Assembly (NCBI GenBank): GCA_900544525.1
Contig: UQVN01000075.1
Span: 1-12,480, forward strand
Length of the DNA stretch: 12,480 bases
Source: an uncultured Eubacteriales bacterium
GTDB taxonomy: Bacteria; Bacillota; Clostridia; Lachnospirales; Lachnospiraceae
Direction of reading: 5' to 3'
The first letter of the stretch is position 1. Each line of letters opens with the position of its first letter. Below, one piece after another: positions 1 to 6,582 of the stretch. The notes under the pieces were generated by a model. It did not search any database, had not been told where the DNA came from, and saw only the letters and a list, made by a program, of their open reading frames with translations. A program made the position numbers and the translations under genes.

Positions 1-19
1 TTAATTATTATTATAACAA

Positions 20-99
20 TTGCAATATTTCAAAAATGTGGTAAAGTATTACTTAGATAATTCTTGCATACAAAATACAATGTATGGCAATCATATAAT
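20..99 (+). promoter_or_regulatory. possible pta promoter region
   Basis: Two weak possibilities are visible. TTGCAA at 20-25 is followed after 16 nt by TAAAGT at 42-47. A perfect TATAAT at 94-99 lies close to the ribosome binding site but has no recognisable -35 at the right distance. A small inverted repeat, CATACA (67-72) and TGTATG (81-86), sits where the -35 of the second candidate would be and could be an operator. The choice between them is not decidable by eye. Confidence 0.3.
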
Positions 100-123
100 C
101 ATATACTCAAGGAGGAAACAATA

Positions 124-1122
124 ATGAATAAAATGGCAGGATTCAGCGTTATGATCGAAAAGCTGAAAAAAAGTCCAAAAACAATCGTTTTTACAGAAGG
201 TACGGATCCTAGAATCTTAGAAGCTGCTTCTCGTTTATTAGCTTCTAATTTCTTAACACCAATCTTAGTTGGAAATAAAGAAGAAGTTGAAAAAGCTGCA
301 GAAGAATATGGTTTTAATATTCGTGGTGGACAAATAATCGATCCACAAAACTTTGATAGAATCGATGAAATGATTGACCTTTATTGCGAACTTCGTAAAA
401 GCAAAGGTGTGACACCAGAAGACGCTCGTAAAGCATTAAGCCAAGGAAATAACTTCGGTACTATGCTCGTGAAAATGGGTATCGCAGATTCTTTACTCGG
501 TGGTGCTACTTATTCTACAGCTGATACTGTTCGTCCAGCACTTCAGTTAATCAAAACAAAACCAGGTTCTAGCGTTGTATCTTCTTGCTTTATCTTAGTT
601 CGTCCATCTGCTACAGGTGACAACGAAGTATTAGCAATGGGTGATTGTGCAATCAACATCAAACCAACAGAAGATCAGCTTGTTGAAATCGCTTACGCTT
701 CTGCTGAATGTGGTAAAGTTTTTGGTATCGACCCTAAAGTTGCTTTCTTAAGCTACTCTACTCTTGGATCTGGAAAAGGAGAAGATGTGGATAAAATGCG
801 CAATGCTGCTGCAAAAGCAAAAGCTGCTTATCCAGAATTACCAATTGAAGGCGAAATCCAATTCGATGCCGCTGTTTCTCCACGCGTTGCAAAAACAAAA
901 TGTCCAGATAGCGCAGTTGCTGGACATGCAAACGTATTTATTTTCCCAGATATCAATGCTGGTAACATCGGTTACAAAATCGCTCAACGTCTTGGTAACT
1001 TTGAAGCATATGGTCCTATTCTTTTAGGTCTTAATGCTCCAATCAATGACTTATCTCGCGGTTGTAACGCAGAAGAAGTTTACTCTATGGCTATTATTAC
1101 AGCAGCTTTAGTAGAAGACTAA
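124..1122 (+). CDS. pta: phosphate acetyltransferase (phosphotransacetylase)
   Basis: Cytoplasmic enzyme interconverting acetyl-CoA plus phosphate with acetyl phosphate plus CoA, the step before acetate kinase in fermentative ATP production. The product is 332 residues, the normal size of the single-domain PTA_PTB family. Visible family features are the N-terminal FTEGTDPRILEAA stretch (residues 23-35), the KGEDVDKMRNA segment (218-228) and the C-terminal PINDLSRGCNAEEVY (306-320), whose Ser311-Arg312 pair matches the active-site Ser-Arg of known phosphotransacetylases. The ATG at 124 is chosen because AAGGAGG (109-115) lies 8 nt before it and the protein then begins as family members do; the frame stays open upstream to 64 but without a ribosome site. 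Acetate kinase does not follow: a terminator comes 41 nt after the stop and the next gene is on the other strand. Codons are those of a well-expressed gene. Confidence 0.97.
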   Translation: MNKMAGFSVMIEKLKKSPKTIVFTEGTDPRILEAASRLLASNFLTPILVGNKEEVEKAAEEYGFNIRGGQIIDPQNFDRIDEMIDLYCELRKSKGVTPEDARKALSQGNNFGTMLVKMGIADSLLGGATYSTADTVRPALQLIKTKPGSSVVSSCFILVRPSATGDNEVLAMGDCAINIKPTEDQLVEIAYASAECGKVFGIDPKVAFLSYSTLGSGKGEDVDKMRNAAAKAKAAYPELPIEGEIQFDAAVSPRVAKTKCPDSAVAGHANVFIFPDINAGNIGYKIAQRLGNFEAYGPILLGLNAPINDLSRGCNAEEVYSMAIITAALVED

Positions 1123-1163
1123 TTATAAATTTATTGAACTGAAACTTTCCTTAATGTGATAAC

Positions 1164-1208
1164 AGAGGAGGTAGCAAAAACTTTTCGTTCTTGCTACCTC
1201 CTCTTTTT
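1164..1208 (+). terminator. intrinsic terminator of pta
   Basis: A perfect 14-bp stem (1164-1177 with 1191-1204) with a 13-nt loop is followed by TTTTT (1204-1208), 41 nt after the pta stop. On the opposite strand the stem is not followed by a T-tract, so it works for pta only. Its T-tract is also the first part of the palindrome that follows. Confidence 0.9.
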
Positions 1209-1261
1209 ATATGATAGGAAACGAAATTTCCTATCATATAAAAAAGTACTACGTGTAAGCA
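1204..1261 (+). repeat. palindromic intergenic element, copy 1
   Basis: An 18-bp perfect palindrome (1204-1221 pairs with 1227-1244, loop CGAAA) with core ATGATAGGAAA / TTTCCTATCAT, followed by TACTACGTGTAAGCA. T-tracts lie on the left and A-tracts on the right, so neither strand gives stem followed by U-tract, and it is not itself an intrinsic terminator. A second copy in the same arrangement follows ftsZ (9175-9230, minus strand). The similarity extends past the palindrome into TACGTG(T/C)AA(A)GCA, so the two copies are homologous over about 55-58 nt rather than just similar hairpins. Confidence 0.8.
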
Positions 1262-1286
1262 ATGTGCAACGAATTAGAAACTATTC

Positions 1287-2444
1287 TTATCGTTGTCCTT
1301 TTTCTATTTTTCTTATGGCTTGTAATACTTGTTCCACTTCTTCTTTTGTATTTTCATATCCAAAAGAAAACCGAATCGTTCCTCTTGGAAAACTTCCAAG
1401 GGTCTTATGAGCATTTGGCGCGCAATGCATCCCCACTCTGGTCATAATTCCATATTCACTATCTAATAAAAAAGCAAGCTCCGATTCATCCATCCAGTTG
1501 CATTGGATAGAAACAACAGGCACACGATTTCCCAACTCTTCATGTCCTATCACTTGAATCCCTTCTATCGTCTTTATCCCTTCTAAAAACTGTTTTGTTA
1601 ACTTTAATTCTTTTTTTTGAATCTCCTCAATTCCAACATCATTTAAATATTGAAGGGAAGCATTTAGCCCAAAAATAGCAGGTAAATTTAATGTTCCAGC
1701 CTCAAATTTATCAGGAAGAATTTCTGGTGTTTCCTCCGAATCAGAAGCACTTCCCGTCCCTCCTGTAATCAAAGGCTCTACTTCTTTTACTATTTTGTCG
1801 CTTATAAGAAATCCTCCAATGCCTTGTGGTGCTAATAATCCTTTATGACCGGTAAAGGCTAAGATATCTATTTTCATCTCTTTCATAGAGATTGGAAAAA
1901 CACCTGCCTCTTGTGCCGAATCTACGATAAAAGTTAACCCATATCGCTCACACAGCTCTCCTATTTTTTTTAATGGCATTCTCGTTCCACATACATTGGA
2001 TGCCGATGTTAAAATAATTGCTTTTGTATTACTCTGGATCAGAGTTTCCACTTCTTCTACGATTAAATCTCCTTGCTTTGTACATGGAATTCTCGAAAAC
2101 GAAACCCCTTGTTTTTGTAACTGAACTAATGGTCTCATAACCGCATTATGCTCCATGGCACTCACTAATACATGATCTCCTCTTTTTAAATACCCTTTTA
2201 AAATCATGTTAAAAGCATATGTAATATTTTGCGTAAAAATAACATTTTCACATGGGGCAAAATCAAAAAGATGACAGAGTTTTTCTCTCGTATCATAGAC
2301 AACACTGGCCGTACTATAAGCGGATTGATAACCGCCCCGATTCACATTTGTTCCATAGTTTTTCATATAATTTGTTACCGCTTCTATTACACTCTCTGGC
2401 TTTGGAAAAGAAGTGGCAGCAGAATCAAAATATAACCTTTTCAT
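1287..2444 (-). CDS. cysteine desulfurase family protein (class V aminotransferase fold)
   Basis: PLP-dependent enzyme of the NifS/Csd superfamily, 385 residues, expected to take sulfur (or selenium) from cysteine (or selenocysteine) as an enzyme-bound persulfide, giving alanine. Visible features: N-terminal YFDSAATSFPKP (5-16), MEHN with His99 stacking on the cofactor, VDSAQ with Asp175, the GHKG Schiff-base lysine (Lys201), and RVGMHCAP (336-343) with Cys341 in the sulfur-accepting position. The compact form with the HCAP motif near the C-terminus resembles the EF2568-like subfamily (TIGR01977) rather than IscS or SufS. No scaffold gene (iscU, sufU, nifU) or tRNA-thiolation gene lies beside it, so the sulfur acceptor is unknown. 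The start is supported by GGAG 8 nt upstream of ATG. It has its own promoter, although it points the same way as sigG upstream. Family is sure; physiological role is not. Confidence 0.9.
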   Translation of the reverse strand: MKRLYFDSAATSFPKPESVIEAVTNYMKNYGTNVNRGGYQSAYSTASVVYDTREKLCHLFDFAPCENVIFTQNITYAFNMILKGYLKRGDHVLVSAMEHNAVMRPLVQLQKQGVSFSRIPCTKQGDLIVEEVETLIQSNTKAIILTSASNVCGTRMPLKKIGELCERYGLTFIVDSAQEAGVFPISMKEMKIDILAFTGHKGLLAPQGIGGFLISDKIVKEVEPLITGGTGSASDSEETPEILPDKFEAGTLNLPAIFGLNASLQYLNDVGIEEIQKKELKLTKQFLEGIKTIEGIQVIGHEELGNRVPVVSIQCNWMDESELAFLLDSEYGIMTRVGMHCAPNAHKTLGSFPRGTIRFSFGYENTKEEVEQVLQAIRKIEKGQR

Positions 2445-2478
2445 ACAACATTCTCCATTTTCTCTCTTTTATTCTTAT

Positions 2479-2506
2479 ATTATAACACAAAAGAACAAAG
2501 TGTCCA
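2479..2506 (-). promoter_or_regulatory. sigma-A-type promoter of the cysteine desulfurase gene
   Basis: On the minus strand TGGACA (2501-2506) is followed after 16 nt by TATAAT (2479-2484), with an extended -10 TG one base before it. The predicted transcript starts near 2472, about 28 nt before the ATG. The -35 box lies inside one arm of the 2495-2555 inverted repeat. Confidence 0.7.
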
Positions 2507-2555
2507 TTGCACACGTTTTGTGATTTTTAGTTGCTTTTCGCAATGCACACTTTGT
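2495..2555 (-). terminator. 16-bp inverted repeat: probable sigG terminator overlapping the next promoter
   Basis: Arms 2495-2510 and 2540-2555 are complementary except for one position and enclose a 29-nt spacer. Read with sigG, the stem begins 16 nt after the stop and is followed by TTCTTTTGTG, a moderately T-rich run, so it can act as an intrinsic terminator, although the loop is long. The distal arm contains the -35 box of the downstream gene, so an operator role is an alternative. Confidence 0.55.
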
Positions 2556-2570
2556 AAGATTCATTTGCTT

Positions 2571-3350
2571 TTATGACTGTAAATACTGCTTCATATTTTT
2601 TAATGCCGTCTTCTCTAAACGGCTGACTTGTGCTTGGGAAATGCTGATTTCATCTGCCACCTCGGTTTGAGTTCTTCCTTCAAAAAAACGTAACCTTATA
2701 ATTTCATTTTCCCTTCTAGAAAGACGCTTCATAGCTTCTTTTAAAGCGATATCTTCGATCCAGTTTTCTTCTCCACTTTTTTTGTCCCTTACCTGATCCA
2801 TAAGATATAAGGTATCTCCACCTTCTTGATATACGGGTTCATATAATGACATTGGGCTTGCAATCGCATCTAACGCACGGATAACCTCTTCTTTTTTCAT
2901 CTCGATCTGTTCCGCTACTTCTTCTATCGTCGGTTCACGATTTAATTGCTTTGTTAAGCTTTCTTTTGCATAAATTGCCTTATAAGCAATATCCCTTAAA
3001 GAACGGCTCACTCGAATACTATTATTATCCCTTAAATAGCGTCTCACTTCTCCAATAATCATCGGACAAGCATAGGTCGAAAACTGCACATCTAATTCAT
3101 CATTAAAATTATCAATTGCCTTCATTAAACCAATACAACCTACTTGGAATAGATCATCAAAGTTTTCATTGCTATTGGAAAATCGCTGAATAATGCTGAG
3201 TACTAAGCGTAAATTTCCTTGGATATAGCGTTCTCTCGCTCTTTTATTCCCCTTTTTGATTTGTTTCATCAATTCCTGTTTTTCTTCTTTTTTTAAAAGA
3301 GGGAGTTCAGTTGTATTCACACCGCAAATTTCCACTTTATTCAAAGCCAT
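2571..3350 (-). CDS. sigG: RNA polymerase sporulation sigma factor sigma-G
   Basis: Late forespore sigma factor that redirects RNA polymerase to spore protection and germination genes after engulfment. At 259 residues it has the usual length. The N-terminus carries the sigma-G signature NKVEICGVNT (4-13). Region 2 spans about 44-112, with DDLFQVGCIGLMKAID (65-80) and FSTYACPMIIGEVRRYLRDN (90-109). Region 3 starts with IRVSRSLRDIAYKA (112-125). Region 4.2 is the helix-turn-helix TQTEVADEISISQAQVSRLE (227-246). The ATG has AAAGGAG upstream. The position matching the Asn of B. subtilis sigma-G used by the anti-sigma factor CsfB/Gin is Gln44 here. It normally follows sigE directly, but here acyP and a plus-strand MATE-GNAT pair lie between. 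A sigma-F-like promoter is visible upstream. Confidence 0.97.
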   Translation of the reverse strand: MALNKVEICGVNTTELPLLKKEEKQELMKQIKKGNKRARERYIQGNLRLVLSIIQRFSNSNENFDDLFQVGCIGLMKAIDNFNDELDVQFSTYACPMIIGEVRRYLRDNNSIRVSRSLRDIAYKAIYAKESLTKQLNREPTIEEVAEQIEMKKEEVIRALDAIASPMSLYEPVYQEGGDTLYLMDQVRDKKSGEENWIEDIALKEAMKRLSRRENEIIRLRFFEGRTQTEVADEISISQAQVSRLEKTALKNMKQYLQS

Positions 3351-3388
3351 AATCGATTTCTCCTTTTGTATTAGTAGTGTCTACTTTT

Positions 3389-3418
3389 AATGATTCACTA
3401 TTTCTAAGTAAACTATAC
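3389..3418 (-). promoter_or_regulatory. candidate sigma-F-type promoter of sigG
   Basis: On the minus strand GTATA (3414-3418) is followed after exactly 15 nt by GTGAATCATT (3389-3398), close to the B. subtilis sigma-F pattern GYATA-N15-GGNNANAHTR but lacking the second G of the -10. B. subtilis sigG is transcribed by sigma-F, and the start would give a leader of roughly 30 nt. A weak sigma-A alternative (TTTACT-17-TAAAAG) overlaps it. Confidence 0.4.
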
Positions 3419-3441
3419 ATACCTTATTTTGGAAGAAATCA

Positions 3442-3470
3442 TTGACAAGATAGCAGGTTAATACTATCCT
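3442..3470 (+). promoter_or_regulatory. promoter and possible operator of the MATE-GNAT unit
   Basis: A perfect TTGACA (3442-3447) stands 17 nt before TATCCT (3465-3470); a perfect TATAAT (3471-3476) is also present but too far away. An inverted repeat GATAG (3449-3453) / CTATC (3464-3468) fills the spacer and could bind a repressor. A second TTGACA at 3492-3497 is too close to the start codon to be a -35. Confidence 0.5.
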
Positions 3471-3517
3471 TATAATTATCAGAGTATATTTTTGACAAAG
3501 CAGAAAGGATTTTACTT

Positions 3518-4891
3518 ATGGAACAATCAAATGAGCAAAAACTCGGGACGCTTCCAATTCCTAAACTCATGGTAAGCCTTGCTATTCCTTCTGTCATTGC
3601 CCAAATTATTAATGTTCTTTATAACATTGTAGATCGCATTTACATTGGACATATGGCAAATGTAGGTGATATTGCTTTAACAGGAGTTGGGGTTACCTTC
3701 CCGATTATTATGCTGATTTCTGCATTCAGTTATTTTGTTGGTTCAGGAGGTGCACCTCTTGCTTCCATTCAGTTAGGCCGTCAAAATAATGAAAAAGCAG
3801 AACAAATTCTTGGAAACGGTACAAGCCTTTTAATCTTATTTTCTATTGTACTAACACTATTTTTCTTTTTTTTCAAAACTCCTCTTTTATATTTATTTGG
3901 AGCAAGTAATAGCACAATCATTTATGCCAATGACTACTTAGATATTTATTTGCTTGGAACAATTTTTGTACAACTTTCTTTAGGGTTAAACTTATTTATT
4001 AGCTCTCAAGGACAAGCAAAAATTGCTATGTTTTCTGTTCTTATCGGTGCTGTTACCAATATTGTACTGGACCCTATTTTTATTTTTGGGTTGCATATGG
4101 GCGTTCGTGGTGCTGCAATTGCTACAGTAATTTCCCAAGCATTCAGTGCCATTTGGGTTGTTTCTTTTTTAACCTCAAAACGTTCTGCCATTCGGATTCG
4201 CCTTCGTTATCTAAAGCCAGACTTTGAAATTTTAAAACATATCGCATCCTTAGGAATTTCTCCTTTTATTATGCAAAGCACCGAAAGCCTTATTAACATT
4301 GTATTAAATCATAGTTTACAGCTTTATGGTGGCGATATTTACGTTGGCTCTATGACAATTATTCAAAGTATTATGCAACTGATTGTAGTACCAATTCAAG
4401 GATTTACGCAAGGGGTTCAACCGATTATTAGCTACAATTTTGGGGCTAGTCAGTTTGATCGGGTGAAAAAAACCTTTTTTTATACGGTTATTACTACCTT
4501 TTTATTGACAACACTTTCTTGTATTTTAACGACGAAATTCCCAACATTTTTTGCCCGCTTCTTTACGGATAAAGAGTCTCTCATCTTTATCGTAGGAGAA
4601 GTTATGCCAATCTTTATGTCTGGTATTTTTATGTTTGGCATTCAAATGGGTTGTCAAACGGCTTTTATGGGACTTGGACAAGCAAAAATTTCTCTTTTCT
4701 TAGCACTTCTTCGAAAAGTAATTTTATTAGTCCCTCTTGCTATTCTTTTACCACTTATTTTTGGAACCGTCACTTCCATTTATTATGCAGAACCAATCTC
4801 TGACATTCTTTCTGCAACAATGGCTGGTATTTTATTCCTTGTTACGAGAAAGAAGATTTTAAGTCCACAGGCTCTTGAAAAAATAAGCTAA
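3518..4891 (+). CDS. MATE family multidrug/cation antiporter
   Basis: Polytopic membrane protein of 457 residues, the usual length for a 12-helix MATE transporter that exports cationic drugs or other small molecules using a sodium or proton gradient. The first half carries the family pattern SLAIPSVIAQIINVLYNIVD followed by IYIGHM and VGVTFPIIMLISAFSYFVGSGG; the second half repeats the fold, with VPIQGFTQGVQPIISYNFGA and a late QMGCQTAFMGLGQAKISLF segment. It looks closer to the MepA/NorM-like clostridial group than to DinF, but substrate cannot be read from sequence. ATG at 3518 is preceded by AAAGGAT. A GNAT acetyltransferase follows 34 nt downstream in the same direction with no terminator between, so the two are probably co-transcribed. 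The pair sits as a plus-strand block inside a minus-strand sporulation neighbourhood. Confidence 0.93.
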   Translation: MEQSNEQKLGTLPIPKLMVSLAIPSVIAQIINVLYNIVDRIYIGHMANVGDIALTGVGVTFPIIMLISAFSYFVGSGGAPLASIQLGRQNNEKAEQILGNGTSLLILFSIVLTLFFFFFKTPLLYLFGASNSTIIYANDYLDIYLLGTIFVQLSLGLNLFISSQGQAKIAMFSVLIGAVTNIVLDPIFIFGLHMGVRGAAIATVISQAFSAIWVVSFLTSKRSAIRIRLRYLKPDFEILKHIASLGISPFIMQSTESLINIVLNHSLQLYGGDIYVGSMTIIQSIMQLIVVPIQGFTQGVQPIISYNFGASQFDRVKKTFFYTVITTFLLTTLSCILTTKFPTFFARFFTDKESLIFIVGEVMPIFMSGIFMFGIQMGCQTAFMGLGQAKISLFLALLRKVILLVPLAILLPLIFGTVTSIYYAEPISDILSATMAGILFLVTRKKILSPQALEKIS

Positions 4892-4925
4892 CATTTCAAC
4901 ATCTTAGGTAGAAAGGAAATACTTT

Positions 4926-5420
4926 ATGAACTATCAAATTCGCAATGCTACATTAGAAGATTTAGATGCTATCACAGCCGTTGAAGCCACTTGTTTTCCA
5001 CCTGCTGAAGCCGCAGATAAAAATAGTTTTCAACTTCGAATCACTACTTTCCCAGAAAGTTTTTTTCTAGCAGAAACAATGGACGGTGAAATTATTGGAT
5101 TTATCAATGGGTGTATGACCAATGAAACCGTTTTAAAAGATGAACTTTATCATAATGTTTCTCTTCACAATCCAGCCGGAGACTATCAAACCATCTTCGG
5201 ACTTGATGTTCTTCCTGCCTATCGAAGACAAGGCATTGCAGCTGATTTAATGAATCATCTCATTGAGATTTCAAAAAAGCGAGGAAAAAAAGGAATCATT
5301 CTCACTTGTAAAGATCACTTAATTCATTATTATGAAACATTTGGATATGAACATCAAGGAATCTCAAATTCCACCCATGGTGGAGCCGTTTGGAATGATA
5401 TGACGTTGCTTTTTTATTAA
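4926..5420 (+). CDS. GNAT family N-acetyltransferase, arylalkylamine-acetyltransferase-like
   Basis: Cytosolic enzyme of 164 residues predicted to move an acetyl group from acetyl-CoA to an amine. The acetyl-CoA pyrophosphate loop is visible as FGLDVLPAYRRQGIAADLMN (91-110), with Arg-Arg-Gln-Gly-Ile-Ala at 100-105. The end has HYYETFGY (134-141) followed by STHGGAVWNDMTL (149-161), a pattern I associate with AANAT-like GNAT proteins acting on aralkylamines or polyamine-type substrates. AAAGGAAA precedes the ATG. It lies 34 nt behind the MATE exporter, which suggests shared handling of an amine compound (modify one pool, export another), but this is inference. The gene converges on acyP and shares a bidirectional terminator with it. 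Substrate unknown. Confidence 0.9.
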   Translation: MNYQIRNATLEDLDAITAVEATCFPPAEAADKNSFQLRITTFPESFFLAETMDGEIIGFINGCMTNETVLKDELYHNVSLHNPAGDYQTIFGLDVLPAYRRQGIAADLMNHLIEISKKRGKKGIILTCKDHLIHYYETFGYEHQGISNSTHGGAVWNDMTLLFY

Positions 5421-5439
5421 CAACACCTGTGTATAGCAG

Positions 5440-5483
5440 AAAAAAGGATTTCGGAAGCTAATATCGCTCCCGAAATCCTTTTT
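5440..5483. terminator. bidirectional terminator shared by the GNAT gene and acyP
   Basis: Left arm 5440-5458 and right arm 5466-5483 form a long stem with a single internal G-T mismatch and a 7-nt loop; the ends are an A-tract on the left and a T-tract on the right, so it can terminate in both directions. The right arm and loop lie within the last codons and stop of acyP, so the terminator is partly protein-coding. Confidence 0.85.
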
Positions 5484-5736
5484 CTTGTTGCTCTATCTTA
5501 ATTTCTCTCTTCTCACAATGTCTTACTCGAATAAACCAATTACTTTTTTGGATTTCTTTAAAAAACTGTTCTAAGGCACTTTCTTCTCCCTGTGCCTCTA
5601 GCTCTACGGAACCATCCTCACAATTTCTAACCCAGCCTGTCACATCCTTTTCTTTTGCAATCATCGTTGTTCGATAACGATATCCAACACCTTGTACCCG
5701 TCCAGTAACTTTTGCATAATACCGTTTTTTTCCCAT
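5458..5736 (-). CDS. acyP: acylphosphatase
   Basis: Small cytosolic enzyme (92 residues, normal size) that hydrolyses carboxyl-phosphate bonds such as acetyl phosphate or 1,3-bisphosphoglycerate. The signature GRVQGVGYRYR (12-22) contains the phosphate-binding loop and catalytic Arg20; GWVRNCEDGSVE (34-45) contains catalytic Asn38. ATG is preceded by AAGGATG. It has its own -35/-10 pair in the 79-nt gap after sigE, so it may be transcribed alone, although read-through from the spoIIGA-sigE unit is possible because no terminator hairpin separates them. The last residues (KGFRERY) are encoded by one arm of the shared terminator, which constrains this C-terminus. Neighbouring genes give no clear functional link. 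Confidence 0.95.
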   Translation of the reverse strand: MGKKRYYAKVTGRVQGVGYRYRTTMIAKEKDVTGWVRNCEDGSVELEAQGEESALEQFFKEIQKSNWFIRVRHCEKREIKIEQQEKGFRERY

Positions 5737-5774
5737 AAGATCACATCCTTTTCTTTCGTACCCCTTTTTCTTTT

Positions 5775-5803
5775 ATTATACGGTTGTTTTTCTTCTCTTA
5801 CAA
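5775..5803 (-). promoter_or_regulatory. sigma-A-type promoter of acyP
   Basis: On the minus strand TTGTAA (5798-5803) stands exactly 17 nt before TATAAT (5775-5780). The predicted start is about 30 nt before the acyP ATG, within the 79-nt gap behind sigE. Confidence 0.6.
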
Positions 5804-5815
5804 GCCTTCTTCTCT

Positions 5816-6553
5816 TTAATCCATTTTTACAATTTCTTTTTTTAATCTTCGAATAATTTTTTTCTCCAATCTTGAAATATAGGACTGAGAAATTCCCAAC
5901 ATATCGGCCACTTCTTTTTGTGTTTTTTCTTCTCCATCTTTTGTATTTAATCCAAAGCGAAGTTCAATAATCAGTTTTTCTCTATCCGTTAAGATCTCCA
6001 TAGCGGTACGCAGTAATTTCCGATCGACCTCATCTTCAATATCTCGATAAATGATATCCTCATCCGTTCCTAAAATATCGGATAACAAAAGCTCATTTCC
6101 ATCCCAATCCACATTTAATGGCTCATCAATAGAGACTTCTAAACGAGTTTTATTATTTCTTCTTAAATACATTAAAATTTCATTTTCAATACATCGAGAG
6201 GCATATGTGGCTAATTTAATATTTTTATTTGGATTAAACGTGTTAATGGCTTTAATTAAACCAATTGTTCCAATGGAAATTAAATCTTCTACCCCAATTC
6301 CCGTATTATCAAATTTCTTTGCTATGTACACAACTAAACGTAAATTTCTTTCAATTAAGAGTGCTTTGACTGCTACATCATTGTTTTCTAATCGCAATAA
6401 GGCTTCTGCTTCTTCCTCTGCTTCTAAAGGCGGAGGTAAAATATCCGAACCTCCGATATAATGTACCTCATTTTTTTGTGGAAATAACATTCCTTTTACA
6501 CTTTCCACCACTTTAAACTTAATATCATTAACTCCTGCATACTTTAACATCAT
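5816..6553 (-). CDS. sigE: RNA polymerase sporulation sigma factor pro-sigma-E
   Basis: Mother-cell-specific early sporulation sigma factor made as an inactive precursor. The 245-residue product has a pro-sequence of about 30 residues ending in NEVHYIGGSD (28-37), matching the region where B. subtilis pro-sigma-E (EVYYIGGSE) is cut by SpoIIGA. Region 2 is very conserved: LIERNLRLVVYIAKKF (66-81), VEDLISIGTIGLIKAINTFN (88-107) and LATYASRCIENEILMYLRRN (114-133). Region 4.2 carries KTQKEVADMLGISQSYISRL with the helix-turn-helix. Asn104 aligns with the Asn of B. subtilis sigma-E bound by CsfB/Gin. GGAGG lies 8 nt before the first of two consecutive ATG codons. The gene follows spoIIGA by 29 nt, so protease and substrate are one operon. 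Confidence 0.97.
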   Translation of the reverse strand: MMLKYAGVNDIKFKVVESVKGMLFPQKNEVHYIGGSDILPPPLEAEEEAEALLRLENNDVAVKALLIERNLRLVVYIAKKFDNTGIGVEDLISIGTIGLIKAINTFNPNKNIKLATYASRCIENEILMYLRRNNKTRLEVSIDEPLNVDWDGNELLLSDILGTDEDIIYRDIEDEVDRKLLRTAMEILTDREKLIIELRFGLNTKDGEEKTQKEVADMLGISQSYISRLEKKIIRRLKKEIVKMD

Positions 6554-6582
6554 GGTTTCGTCCTCCTATTTTTGGTTTATTC

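Noticed and set aside
64..123. In-frame 20-residue N-terminal extension of Pta
   Set aside because: No ribosome site before it, no family resemblance, and a strong AAGGAGG sits right before the ATG at 124.
1204..1244. Palindrome as a rho-independent terminator
   Set aside because: The T-tract is before the stem and the A-tract after it on both strands, the reverse of what an intrinsic terminator needs.
1262..1447. Short hydrophobic plus-strand open frame
   Set aside because: It is antisense to the well-supported cysteine desulfurase gene, has no ribosome site and its hydrophobicity is a by-product of the opposite strand.
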